Assembly: GCA_015657435.1 (NCBI GenBank)
Contig: JADLKH010000001.1
Span: forward strand, 9,484 to 23,587
Reading direction: 5' to 3'
Length of the DNA: 14,104 bases
From: Synergistales bacterium
GTDB taxonomy: Bacteria; Synergistota; Synergistia; Synergistales; 79-D21
Program-made: the position numbers and the translations under genes
Notes under the pieces: model-generated
What the model was told of the DNA's origin: nothing
Seen by the model: only the letters and a program-made list of their open reading frames with translations
The model's database searches: none
Shown here: positions 6,408 to 12,056 of the stretch, one piece after another
Position numbering within the stretch: the stretch's first letter is position 1
Layout of the letters: the number at the start of each line of letters is the position of its first letter

Positions 6408-7229
6408 CTAGGCCCCCTCTTTGCCTTCAAGGTCCAATGAGACCTGTTCGCGGCTCCCGGATGCCTCCTGGGGCATCGTGGAGGGGGCTTCCTCGATCGC
6501 GGGGATTTCCTCCCGGGCGATGTCCGTCACCTGCGCCATGTCCGGGGCGACCTCGACCTTCACCGCCCCGTCGCTCTCCTCCACCATCCGCCTCATCTCC
6601 ACGCTCATCGGAAGCCACTTCCAGGCATGCCTCAGAACGGTCTTGAGCCCCATCTCCTCGGGTTCGTCCTTCCATGGCCCCTGGAGGTTTCCCGAACGGT
6701 CATACGCTCCCTTGGAGTAGGTGTCCCTCCGCCTGAGGACCTCCTGCCAGGTCATGTAGTCGAAGAAGCACCCGCCGTCCTTGAACTTCGCCACGACATA
6801 GGCGCCCTTGGGGTCACCCCTTTCTCCGTCCTCGGCGGGCCTGTGGATCAGCTTCCTGTCCAGCCCGTACTCGACTTCGACAGCGTCGTTCGCGTAGACG
6901 ATCTGACCGTAGAGATCGGAGATCTCGCCGGACCTCCTGTCGAGAGCCAGCATGCCCCTGTAGCCGATCTGCAGCTGGAGGTCGTAGCTTTTCGCCTTGT
7001 CGTTCCAGTACGGGACGAGGTCGCAGTGCCCCAGGGGAACCGGTTCCAGGCCCAGCTGGGAGGCCGTGATGACCGATGCTACCAGACTCTGCGGAGAACA
7101 GGAAAGGAGCTTCGGGTTCTTGCGGATCGCGCTGAAGGCCACCATGGCCATCCGGTCCGCGGTCATGTGCTTCGGAAGGGCCTTTGCTATGGCCTCCTGC
7201 CTCGAGATGAGGAATCCCCAGATCTGCAT
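6408..7229 (-). CDS. recT: RecT-family single-strand annealing protein (N-terminally shortened)
   Basis: The RecT core is unmistakable: 'AIAKALPKHMTADRM', 'AIRKNPKLLSCSPQSLVASV', 'ASQLGLEPVPLGHCDLVPYW', 'LQLQIGYRGMLALDRRSGEI', 'DPKGAYVVAKFKDGG', 'GPWKDEPEEMGLKTVLRHAW', 'WLPMS'. RecT anneals single-stranded DNA in phage recombination and partners a 5'-3' exonuclease. From the first plausible ATG (7229) the protein has 273 residues but lacks about 30 N-terminal residues compared with E. coli RecT, and this ATG has no ribosome-binding site. The frame stays open upstream into the exonuclease stub, where the text is no longer RecT-like. The C-terminal tail is acidic. The annealing core may be intact, but translation is doubtful. 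Confidence 0.82.
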   Translation of the reverse strand: MQIWGFLISRQEAIAKALPKHMTADRMAMVAFSAIRKNPKLLSCSPQSLVASVITASQLGLEPVPLGHCDLVPYWNDKAKSYDLQLQIGYRGMLALDRRSGEISDLYGQIVYANDAVEVEYGLDRKLIHRPAEDGERGDPKGAYVVAKFKDGGCFFDYMTWQEVLRRRDTYSKGAYDRSGNLQGPWKDEPEEMGLKTVLRHAWKWLPMSVEMRRMVEESDGAVKVEVAPDMAQVTDIAREEIPAIEEAPSTMPQEASGSREQVSLDLEGKEGA

Positions 7230-7383
7230 CTCGGGACTTGCGGCCGGCCTTTCCCCGCCGGTATGGGGGCTTCCAAGGGTTGAGCCCGCAGATGGCGGCC
7301 GAGTCGGATCCGCCGATCCCCCTCGTCCTCCTCCGAAGCCATTCTTCCCTGTCGAGATCCTTCGTCCTGACCAGAACGGCCAT
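7230..7383 (-). pseudogene. Stub of a YqaJ-type exonuclease gene joined out of frame to recT
   Basis: ATG 7383 has a strong ribosome-binding site (GGAAGGAGGAAAAGAG) and opens MAVLVRTKDLDREEWLRRRT then 'RGIGGSDSAAICGLNPWKP'. The segment E-W-L-x3-R-x-x-G-I-G-G-S-D with 'GLNPWK' is the N-terminus of the YqaJ/lambda-Exo-like viral recombinase. After about 39 to 45 residues the similarity stops and the RecT sequence follows in another frame. The remaining roughly 150 or more residues of the nuclease, including later catalytic residues, and the RecT start are missing. A single deletion removing the end of the nuclease gene and the beginning of recT explains this. Confidence 0.72.
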
Positions 7384-7559
7384 CTCTTTTCCTCCTTCCG
7401 GAAAGGCATACACGAAATCCTGTACGGACCAAACAGGATATTCTTAACTATATGTCCCGATTTCTCTCGGCATCGTTTTTTGTATTGCCGATACACTTGC
7501 AATTACAGTATTGATATTCCCTTAGCACTTTACTTTTTTTCTTTGTATGCTTTATTATT

Positions 7560-7636
7560 GGGCCACATGATATCTGGGATTGCTGACCTCAATCCCACCT
7601 CCACGGCCCGCCCTGACCAAGCGGGCCATTTTTTTG
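7560..7636 (+). ncRNA. Candidate small RNA 2
   Basis: A promoter-like region precedes it (TTTACT 7529-7534, 18 bases, TATTAT 7553-7558; or TTAGCA/TATGCT slightly upstream). The roughly 77-base product would fold into two hairpins: TGGGATT/AATCCCA with a 9-base loop, and a terminator GGCCCGC/GCGGGCC (7605-7611 with 7621-7627) followed by A and seven T. No open reading frame with a ribosome-binding site lies inside it. It runs opposite to the recombination genes and next to their start region. Two hairpins ending in a good terminator make this the best of the three candidate small RNAs. Confidence 0.5.
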
Positions 7637-7641
7637 CCCGG

Positions 7642-7882
7642 TCACTCCGCAAACAGGTCGCACAGCTCCCCGGCCAGGTTTCCGTGTCCTGAGTGGTGCA
7701 GCGCTTCCTACCTCCCGACCCCACCTGTCTCAGAAAACGCACTTCCTGCAACACGGCTGTCCTTCCCCCTGCAACGCGCTCCGTATCCCGCACCGCGTCC
7801 CTTCCATGGACACCAACCCCCTCGGGTTTCTCCTGGACCAGTCCCGGACCGTCCCGGTAAAGGGGCGGATCCGGGACATCCT
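7642..7882. other. Intergenic or eroded stretch without a convincing gene
   Basis: Open frames here on both strands show no recognisable family and no ribosome-binding site. On the minus strand a short peptide-like end, 'ALHHSGHGNLAGELCDLFAE', stops at 7642 but a stop codon lies just before it, so it is at most the tail of a broken gene. GC-rich base composition keeps frames open by chance. Confidence 0.4.
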
Positions 7883-8188
7883 TCAGCCGGCAGAGCCCGA
7901 CGAAGATCCGGCGCCTCGTTTTGAAGGAAGAGGCTCCATCCTCACGGGAACGCATGAATCCTCCCCAAGGAAGATGTCAATCCATCGTTCGAGTTCCGCC
8001 ATTTCGTACCGGACCGTCTTGCCGATCTTCAGGAATTTGGGCCCGGGCGTCCTGCTCTTCAGGACCCCTTCCATGCGAGTCCTCCTCAGGAAGGACATGC
8101 TCATCCCGATATAGGCCGCCGCATACCGCTCATCCACGAGCACGGGTTGCACGTCGAGTTCCTTCTCTTCCAGCCGCTTGCGTCCCAT
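7883..8188 (-). CDS. Excisionase/AlpA-like helix-turn-helix protein
   Basis: A 101-residue protein. Residues about 17-74 ('VLVDERYAAAYIGMSMSFLR', 'GPKFLKIGKTVRYEMAELER', 'WIDIFLG') form the winged-helix pattern of the MerR-like excisionase/AlpA (HTH_17) family: recognition of an L-x4-A-A-x-Y-I-G segment, then K-I-G-x-x-V-R-Y and D/E-L-x-x-W. These small DNA-binding proteins control excision or phage gene expression. ATG 8188 follows AAAAAGGAGGCAGGAAGA. A longer open frame upstream (to 8392) is unsupported and crosses a divergent promoter. The C-terminus is a Ser/Gly-rich tail of no known role. No integrase is in the window. Confidence 0.7.
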   Translation of the reverse strand: MGRKRLEEKELDVQPVLVDERYAAAYIGMSMSFLRRTRMEGVLKSRTPGPKFLKIGKTVRYEMAELERWIDIFLGEDSCVPVRMEPLPSKRGAGSSSGSAG

Positions 8189-8246
8189 TCTTCCTGCCTC
8201 CTTTTTCATCCGTTCCGTTTTGTAATTTGAGCAAACCGGCGCCATT

Positions 8247-8275
8247 TTCGCTTCATTCCTCTTCCGTGTTATCCT
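8247..8275 (+). promoter_or_regulatory. Possible promoter of the 69-residue zinc-ribbon gene
   Basis: TTCGCT (8247-8252), 17-base spacer, TATCCT (8270-8275); both hexamers deviate from consensus. Confidence 0.35.
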
Positions 8276-8303
8276 TTGATTGCCGCCGCAGATTGCAGGA
8301 GTG

Positions 8304-8513
8304 ATGCGATTGCCTTTCAAGGGAATCCAGTTCGAAATCCTTTGCTCTTCGTGCAACAGGTGGTTCAAGGTAAGTCTTGAAGCAATGATCAATGGAACAA
8401 GGGCCGCCTGCCCGACCTGTCACAAGGGACCGGAGATCCGCGCACCCTTCCAGGACAAGCTGGCCCTCCAGGCTCTCAAACGGCTGGCCAGGAAAGGCAA
8501 GGAAGCCAATTAG
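8304..8513 (+). CDS. Small zinc-ribbon phage-type protein
   Basis: A 69-residue protein with two knuckles, C14-S-S-C17 and C36-P-T-C39-H, separated by 18 residues: 'FEILCSSCNRWFKVS' and 'AACPTCHKGP'. A helical, basic C-terminal third follows ('LALQALKRLARKGKEAN'). Likely a small zinc-binding nucleic-acid-associated protein. ATG 8304 has AGGAG only two bases upstream; an in-frame TTG at 8310 has ideal spacing, so the start may be either. It diverges from the excisionase-like gene and converges, with a 4-base overlap of stop regions, on the next minus-strand gene. Confidence 0.65.
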   Translation: MRLPFKGIQFEILCSSCNRWFKVSLEAMINGTRAACPTCHKGPEIRAPFQDKLALQALKRLARKGKEAN

Positions 8514-8707
8514 CCACCCTGATTCCAGCCGAACTCTGCGGCGGCTTCCTTCATGGCTTCTCGAAGCAAGTCATGCAACCGGGAAATCGTGCTTCCCGTC
8601 ATCTCGACTCCTTCCGGCAACTCCCTCCTTTCCTCGAAAGTGCAGCAGTTCCTTTTCCCGGTCTTCGCGTCCGTGAAAACGAGCCCTACCGAAACATCGA
8701 CGTCCAC
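8510..8707 (-). CDS. Small phage-type hypothetical protein
   Basis: A 65-residue protein (starts V/M-DVDVSVGLVFTDAKTGKR) with a short beta-rich N-terminus, then a helix 'LHDLLREAMKEAAAEFGW'. Not recognised. Start GTG 8707 has GGAGGAGGG with a five-base spacer, which is the reason to accept it. It lies in the same orientation as recT and the excisionase-like gene. Confidence 0.6.
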   Translation of the reverse strand: MDVDVSVGLVFTDAKTGKRNCCTFEERRELPEGVEMTGSTISRLHDLLREAMKEAAAEFGWNQGG

Positions 8708-8781
8708 TGGAACCCTCCTCCTTCCTGCCGCCTGGCGAACAGGTTTTAATCTTTCCAGAGCTTTTTCCGTGACAATCCCTC

Positions 8782-8810
8782 TTGAACCTTTTCCGCTTTT
8801 GCCTTATCAT
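8782..8810 (+). promoter_or_regulatory. Promoter of small-RNA-like unit 3
   Basis: TTGAAC (8782-8787), exact 17-base spacer, TATCAT (8805-8810). The stretch TTGCCTTA-N2-ATTC around the -10 closely matches the one at unit 1 (TTGCCTTACAATTC), suggesting related promoters. Confidence 0.6.
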
Positions 8811-8816
8811 TCGTTT

Positions 8817-8888
8817 GCCTATCAGGAGTGCTTAAAAACAGGCAAGTTCTTCCGGTCAGGCCCGCCCGCAAAGGCGGGCTTATTTTTT
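8817..8888 (+). ncRNA. Candidate small RNA 3
   Basis: About 72 bases from promoter to terminator with no usable reading frame. Possible 5' hairpin TTGCCT/AGGCAA (around 8814-8845), then a strong terminator GCCCGCC/GGCGGGC (8860-8866 with 8873-8879) followed by TTATTTTTTT. It lies antisense-oriented upstream of the minus-strand gene at 8510-8707. Same architecture as units 1 and 2. Confidence 0.5.
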
Positions 8889-8924
8889 TATGGGTCTTCT
8901 TAAATCATTGTGTTTTTGCGGCCC

Positions 8925-9065
8925 TTATCGTTCTTTGCGCAGCTCTTCCGGGAGGCCTATCATTTCTTCGTTTGGTTTCTTTCCACCAAGGCGGAGCCTG
9001 CGGCTTACCCCCAAGCCAAGTTCGCGGGTTCCGTTCTTATTTGCCCTCCTATCTCCCCACGGCAT
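8925..9065 (-). CDS. Possible small arginine-rich protein
   Basis: A 46-residue reading (MPWGDRRANKNGTRELGLGV then 'SRRLRLGGKKPNEEMIGLPE'), very basic, unrecognised. ATG 9065 has AAAGGA nine bases upstream, and an in-frame GTG lies a few codons earlier. The same bases in another frame give 'KFLDAVGR-stop', matching the end of the gene at 9421, so this region may instead be a broken duplicate of that locus. Weak call. Confidence 0.3.
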   Translation of the reverse strand: MPWGDRRANKNGTRELGLGVSRRLRLGGKKPNEEMIGLPEELRKER

Positions 9066-9072
9066 CCAGGAA
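9053..9072. repeat. 20-bp direct repeat, copy 1
   Basis: CTCCCCACGGCATCCAGGAA; copy 2 lies at 9425-9444 with 19 of 20 bases identical. On the minus strand both encode F-L-D-A-V-G-R followed closely by a stop. Confidence 0.7.
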
Positions 9073-9155
9073 TTTCCTTTCACAATTACCCTTTGCCTAC
9101 TCCGACAAAATCTTTTCTTTCAGCTAGTTGTTGATTGAGAGTTAAAATCATCCGT

Positions 9156-9376
9156 GGCCACACCGGACTTTAGGAGGCGATCTAATGGCAAAGTGCAAGA
9201 CAACGAGCGAAAAAGTCGCTTCAAAGGCTGCCAAGGTCCTAAACGATCCGAAATCTTCGAAGACAGACAAGGCAATTGCCGGGAGCGCGCTCTCTCAAAA
9301 GAAACCGGAGAAGAAAAAGTAGCTTTTTGACTTAACCTTTGGCATAGAAGAAGCCTTATGCTTTACCGGTGTGGCC
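9156..9376. repeat. 11-bp inverted repeat flanking the 45-residue gene
   Basis: GGCCACACCGG (9156-9166) and its exact complement CCGGTGTGGCC (9366-9376) bracket the small gene at 9185-9322. They could be cassette ends, protein-binding sites, or a long-range RNA pairing between leader and 3' region. Confidence 0.55.
9185..9322 (+). CDS. Conserved small lysine-rich protein ('SKTDK-AGSALSQ' type)
   Basis: A 45-residue protein starting MAKCKTTSEKVASKAAKVLN, then 'DPKSSKTDKAIAGSALSQ', ending in a lysine tail. Short proteins with the pattern V-A-S-K-A-x-K-x-L-x-D/N-x-x-S-S-K-x-x-K-x-x-A-G-S-A-L-S-Q occur widely in proteobacterial genomes and mobile elements; function is unknown to me. ATG 9185 follows TTTAGGAGGCGATCTA, a very good ribosome-binding site. 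A weak -10 (TAAAAT, around 9142) lies upstream. Too short for default gene finders but convincing by its start site and family pattern. Confidence 0.72.
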   Translation: MAKCKTTSEKVASKAAKVLNDPKSSKTDKAIAGSALSQKKPEKKK

Positions 9377-9420
9377 CATTCCATTACGTACAAAGACCAT
9401 TCACTCATTAGGGAATCTCC

Positions 9421-9606
9421 TCACCTCCCCACCGCATCCAGGAACCTCCGCCCCTGATCCACCATGCCTCTTACCTCCGTCAGGAACCTCACCGTGCCGT
9501 CCTCGTCCGCCTTCCCGTCCTGAAGGTCGTCCACGATACCCAGCACCTCCACCGGACCCGCCGATAATTCCGACAGCCTCCCCACGTTTCCGATCAGTCC
9601 CCGCAA
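9421..9606 (-). CDS. Small phage-type protein coupled to the Cro-like gene
   Basis: A 61-residue acidic protein, 'VEVLGIVDDLQDGKADEDGT' then 'VRFLTEVRGMVDQGRRFLDA', predicted helical, not recognised. The only start candidate is TTG at 9606 (or a later GTG), which overlaps the end of the HTH gene by 13 bases; no ribosome-binding site is seen, so translation would depend on coupling to the upstream gene. The TTG lies inside a perfect 12-bp hairpin arm. Amino-acid pattern and even codon use argue for a real gene, but the start is weak. Confidence 0.5.
   Translation of the reverse strand: MRGLIGNVGRLSELSAGPVEVLGIVDDLQDGKADEDGTVRFLTEVRGMVDQGRRFLDAVGR
9425..9444. repeat. 20-bp direct repeat, copy 2
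   Basis: CTCCCCACCGCATCCAGGAA; partner of the copy at 9053-9072 (one mismatch), within the 3' end of the coupled phage-type gene. Confidence 0.7.
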
Positions 9607-9824
9607 CTCGGAAGCGAAACGGGTTGCGGGGACTGGGTAGGGTTTTGCAGAATTTCGTCGATGGAGACCCCATAAAGGCTAGAAATTCTACGCAGATTGT
9701 CTAATGAGGGTTCCATGCTCCCGTTTTCCCACCTCCAAACGGTATTAACCGAAACGCAAAGTCTTTCAGCTACTTCTTTTTGTTTTAGGCCCTTTTGTTT
9801 ACGTATTTTTCGTAAGCCCTCCAA
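9594..9824 (-). CDS. Cro-like XRE-family HTH regulator
   Basis: A 76-residue protein with a canonical XRE/Cro-CI helix-turn-helix: 'LRKIRKQKGLKQKEVAERL', 'VSVNTVWRWENGSMEPSLDN' and 'LRRISSLYGVSIDEIL'. It has no second domain, so it resembles Cro or a minimal repressor. Start: TTG 9824 has GGGGGTG at a six-base spacer; an ATG at 9863 would lie inside operator O1, lacks a ribosome-binding site, and adds unlike sequence (MRIYTLCRKGVPK). It diverges from the CI-like gene across three operators, and its promoter (TTGACG/TACATA) overlaps operator O2. Its recognition helix region (S-V-N-T-V-W-R-W-E) closely resembles that of the CI-like protein (S-L-N-T-V-Y-R-W-E), so both probably bind the same sites. 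Confidence 0.85.
   Translation of the reverse strand: MEGLRKIRKQKGLKQKEVAERLCVSVNTVWRWENGSMEPSLDNLRRISSLYGVSIDEILQNPTQSPQPVSLPSCGD
9596..9634. repeat. 12-bp perfect inverted repeat at the stop/start junction
   Basis: AGTCCCCGCAAC (9596-9607) and GTTGCGGGGACT (9623-9634), 15-base loop. In the minus-strand mRNA the hairpin holds the stop of the Cro-like gene and the TTG start of the next gene, so ribosomes finishing the first gene would have to open it. No T-run follows, so it is not an intrinsic terminator. Confidence 0.75.
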
Positions 9825-9856
9825 CTTTGGCACCCCCTTTCGACACAAAGTGTATA

Positions 9857-9869
9857 TACGCATAGCGTC
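9857..9869. promoter_or_regulatory. Operator O1
   Basis: TACGCATAGCGTC, one mismatch from the palindrome TACGC-N3-GCGTA. Lies in the leader of the Cro-like gene. Confidence 0.7.
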
Positions 9870-9898
9870 GAAGTAAATAGGACCACGGAACTATTTTC

Positions 9899-9911
9899 TA
9901 CGCTGTGCGTA
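9899..9911. promoter_or_regulatory. Operator O2
   Basis: TACGCTGTGCGTA, a perfect TACGC-N3-GCGTA palindrome, centre 42 bases from O1. It touches the -10 and probable start point of the minus-strand promoter. Confidence 0.78.
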
Positions 9912-9937
9912 TGTATGGTTTCGCCGTTAGCCGTCAA
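9910..9937 (-). promoter_or_regulatory. Promoter of the Cro-like gene
   Basis: Minus strand TTGACG (9937-9932), 16-base spacer, TACATA (9915-9910). The -10 overlaps O2, so regulator bound there would shut it. Confidence 0.5.
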
Positions 9938-9965
9938 TTGAATATTTCTACGAGTAGCGTAGTAT
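9938..9965 (+). promoter_or_regulatory. Promoter of the CI-like regulator (kinase operon)
   Basis: TTGAAT (9938-9943), 16-base spacer, TAGTAT (9960-9965). Operator O3 fills most of the spacer and touches the -10, predicting repression by occupation of O3. The -35 hexamers of the two divergent promoters are adjacent. Confidence 0.55.
9949..9961. promoter_or_regulatory. Operator O3
   Basis: TACGAGTAGCGTA, one mismatch from TACGC-N3-GCGTA; its flanks extend it to CTACG-N5-CGTAG. Centre 50 bases from O2. Confidence 0.75.
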
Positions 9966-9992
9966 TAGTTGTTGAAAGGTTAGGTGTTGCCC

Positions 9993-10676
9993 ATGCTTGG
10001 AAGTAGATTGAAAGAGAAGAGAAAACAGGCGGGGTATACGCTGGAGGATTTTTCAAAACAGATAGGAGTTTCATTAAACACGGTGTATCGCTGGGAGTCC
10101 GGTAAACACGAGCCCGACGATGACACTAAACGTCGAATTTGCGCTCTCTTAAGTATTTCTCTCGGCTACCTTATGGGAGATACGCAAGAAACCAGCGTAG
10201 AAATTGCACCTAGAGTCACCCCTATTCCGAATCAAAAACTCATTCCTATCCTCCACCCCTCCTACCTTGCCTGCGCAGGCGAAGGGCTCAACCTCCACGG
10301 CGTCACTATGGAGGCCTCGGAACATATCCCGCTTTCCGAAAAGGATTTGGGGACTATCGGCGAAGAGCCAATCTTCGGGGTGCGCGTGGAAGGGACTTCA
10401 ATGGAACCTGCGGATATAAAGGACGGCTCCGTGGCGATCATCAATCCGAACCAGGAAATCAGATACGGAGATCCGTGCCTAGTTTGCTTCGGAATCGACG
10501 AAGCGGCGATCAAGTTTTTGTACCCGCAACCTGGAGGCGGGCTACGGATTGAGTCAGCCGACCCTTCGTACAAGAAGCACCAGTTCACAAAAGAAGAGGT
10601 AGAAGGTGGACTGGTTAGGGTTGTAGGACCAGTAGTAGCTACGGTGTGGGTCGGTAAACCGAAACGGGGCATTTGA
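9993..10676 (+). CDS. CI/LexA-like transcriptional regulator: XRE HTH plus S24 self-cleaving domain
   Basis: A 227-residue protein. Residues about 3-60 are an XRE helix-turn-helix ('LKEKRKQAGYTLEDFSKQIG', 'VSLNTVYRWESGKHEPDDD'). Residues about 90-220 are an S24 (LexA/UmuD) peptidase domain with a candidate cleavage site A95-G96 in 'YLACAGEG', nucleophile S136 in 'RVEGTSMEPA' and the lysine K174 in 'EAAIKFLYP'; spacings (41 and 38) are close to those of LexA. Such repressors cleave themselves when RecA filaments form. ATG 9993 follows a weak AGGT-type site. It faces the Cro-like gene across three operators, so it likely sets a lysogeny-type switch, and it is the first gene of a probable operon with the kinase 33 bases on. 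Confidence 0.9.
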   Translation: MLGSRLKEKRKQAGYTLEDFSKQIGVSLNTVYRWESGKHEPDDDTKRRICALLSISLGYLMGDTQETSVEIAPRVTPIPNQKLIPILHPSYLACAGEGLNLHGVTMEASEHIPLSEKDLGTIGEEPIFGVRVEGTSMEPADIKDGSVAIINPNQEIRYGDPCLVCFGIDEAAIKFLYPQPGGGLRIESADPSYKKHQFTKEEVEGGLVRVVGPVVATVWVGKPKRGI

Positions 10677-10693
10677 ATTATTACACAATCCCT

Positions 10694-10711
10694 AAAGGAG
10701 GCGGCTCCTTT
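10694..10711 (+). promoter_or_regulatory. Hairpin covering the ribosome-binding site and start codon of the kinase
   Basis: AAAGGAG (10694-10700), loop GCGG, CTCCTTT (10705-10711). The 5' arm is the Shine-Dalgarno sequence and the 3' arm runs into the TTG start (10710-10712), so the folded mRNA hides both. No T-run follows, which argues against a terminator. Confidence 0.75.
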
Positions 10712-12056
10712 GTCTTATATCGTCATAAAAGAAATTGGCCAGGGAGGGTTTGGTCGCGTAGAAGAGGTAGTAAATGAAGATGGAGACCACCTAGCCTTAA
10801 AAACTTTTTTTTCAATAGCCGAGGCCAAGTGCCCTCCAGAGCTTTACGAAAACGCAAAGCTCAGATTTCTAAAAGAAGCCAAGATCCAACATTCTTTATC
10901 ACATCCAAATATAGTTCCTGTTCTTGAGCATTTCCTCGATTGCGACCCCCCTTCATATGTTATGCCCCTTGCAATATCCAGTCTTTCCCAAGATAAATTC
11001 GATAATTACATAACCAAAGAAAACATTTTACCAGTCATTTATGATGTCCTATCCGGTTTAGAGTATATGCACAGCAAAGGAATTTATCATAGAGATTTAA
11101 AGCTAAACAACATCCTCCGTTTTTTAGATGATAAAGAAATTCCTTATTATGCTTTAAGTGATTTTGGTTTTATCCATGTTGCCGACTCTTCAACTACAAT
11201 TCTTACTAGTGCAGGAATTGGATTTGGGCCAGACTATTACAAAGCTCCTGAAGTAGTAGATTGCCTGTCACAATGCAGCGTTTACTCGGATATTTATTCA
11301 GTAGGGTGCATTTTACATGATTTTGTTGGGATTAATAAGCGACTTCTTTGCAACGAAATAGATGAACCCGAAAACCCTTATGGGGGTATTTTATTGAAAT
11401 GCACAAAGAAGGTACCGAAAGAAAGGTATTCTTCGGTCGAAGCCTTAAGAAAAGCACTTTACCAATTTGAAGATAAGCCTTCTCTTTCGATTCCAGAAGA
11501 TAAAAACACCTCATTCTTAAAGCTTTTTAACTCGATTAAGAAAAAGGTGCATAATTTAGGGTTGTGTTTAGCTTTACGTGATTTTTTACTAGCAGAAACA
11601 GAGGATCTTCCTAAAATTCGTATTTTCGAAATACTTGACATTGATTCTTTTGAAGCTTTTTATAAATTAGATAAAAGTCTTGCAGACAATATCTCGTCTA
11701 TTTTTATAAAATGGGCTTCTTCTACGTCCCTTGACTTCTCTTTTTGTGATGTTGTAGCCAGAAGAATACTAACTATTTATAATATTTCCGATAATTGCGA
11801 AGTAAAAGCACACTGTTTGATCGCTTTTTTGCTATTGGGTACTAGTCATAATCGATGGTATGTAGAAAAACTATTCTACAAAATGTGTTCTTACCCTTTG
11901 GAAAATGAAGTAGAATCTTTATTAATTCAGAAAATGGAACATGATCCCTATACCACCTGCAAAGCAATCAAAAACTTAGAAGAATCTATAAATGTTGATA
12001 GAAAATGCTTAAATGCAAAGATAGCAAAAACCTTGGAGGTTATTTGTAATGATTGA
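10710..12056 (+). CDS. Eukaryotic-like Ser/Thr protein kinase with unknown C-terminal domain
   Basis: A 448-residue cytoplasmic protein without membrane helix. Kinase domain about residues 4-252: glycine loop G10-Q-G-G-F-G15-R-V, ATP lysine K31 (LALKTFF), helix-C Glu56, catalytic H127-R-D129-L-K131-L-N-N134, D151-F-G153, A179-P-E181 and the buried D194 (YSDIYSVG), so all catalytic residues are present. Residues about 255-448 are helical, AT-rich in coding and unrecognised. Start TTG 10710 with AAAGGAGG is the only one that keeps the N-terminal strand of the kinase. Eight bases overlap the PP2C gene. The gene is much more AT-rich than the flanks, suggesting separate acquisition. Position behind a CI-like gene recalls phage 933W stk. 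Confidence 0.92.
   Translation: MSYIVIKEIGQGGFGRVEEVVNEDGDHLALKTFFSIAEAKCPPELYENAKLRFLKEAKIQHSLSHPNIVPVLEHFLDCDPPSYVMPLAISSLSQDKFDNYITKENILPVIYDVLSGLEYMHSKGIYHRDLKLNNILRFLDDKEIPYYALSDFGFIHVADSSTTILTSAGIGFGPDYYKAPEVVDCLSQCSVYSDIYSVGCILHDFVGINKRLLCNEIDEPENPYGGILLKCTKKVPKERYSSVEALRKALYQFEDKPSLSIPEDKNTSFLKLFNSIKKKVHNLGLCLALRDFLLAETEDLPKIRIFEILDIDSFEAFYKLDKSLADNISSIFIKWASSTSLDFSFCDVVARRILTIYNISDNCEVKAHCLIAFLLLGTSHNRWYVEKLFYKMCSYPLENEVESLLIQKMEHDPYTTCKAIKNLEESINVDRKCLNAKIAKTLEVICND

Noticed and set aside
6627..7283. A 218-codon plus-strand frame over recT
   Set aside because: Antisense of the recognised RecT core, with no start signal.
7482..7494. GTAT-N5-ATAC palindrome upstream of the recombination genes as an operator
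   Set aside because: Four-base arms are expected by chance and it does not match the operator consensus found at 9857-9961.
7580..7924. Plus-strand open frame over 7580-7924 and minus frame 7530-7955
   Set aside because: No ribosome-binding site, proline/arginine-biased text typical of GC-rich shadow frames, and the first crosses a strong hairpin terminator.
8890..9138. Plus-strand hydrophobic open frames over 8828-9138
   Set aside because: Overlapping frames in all three phases, no ribosome-binding site, start immediately after a terminator.
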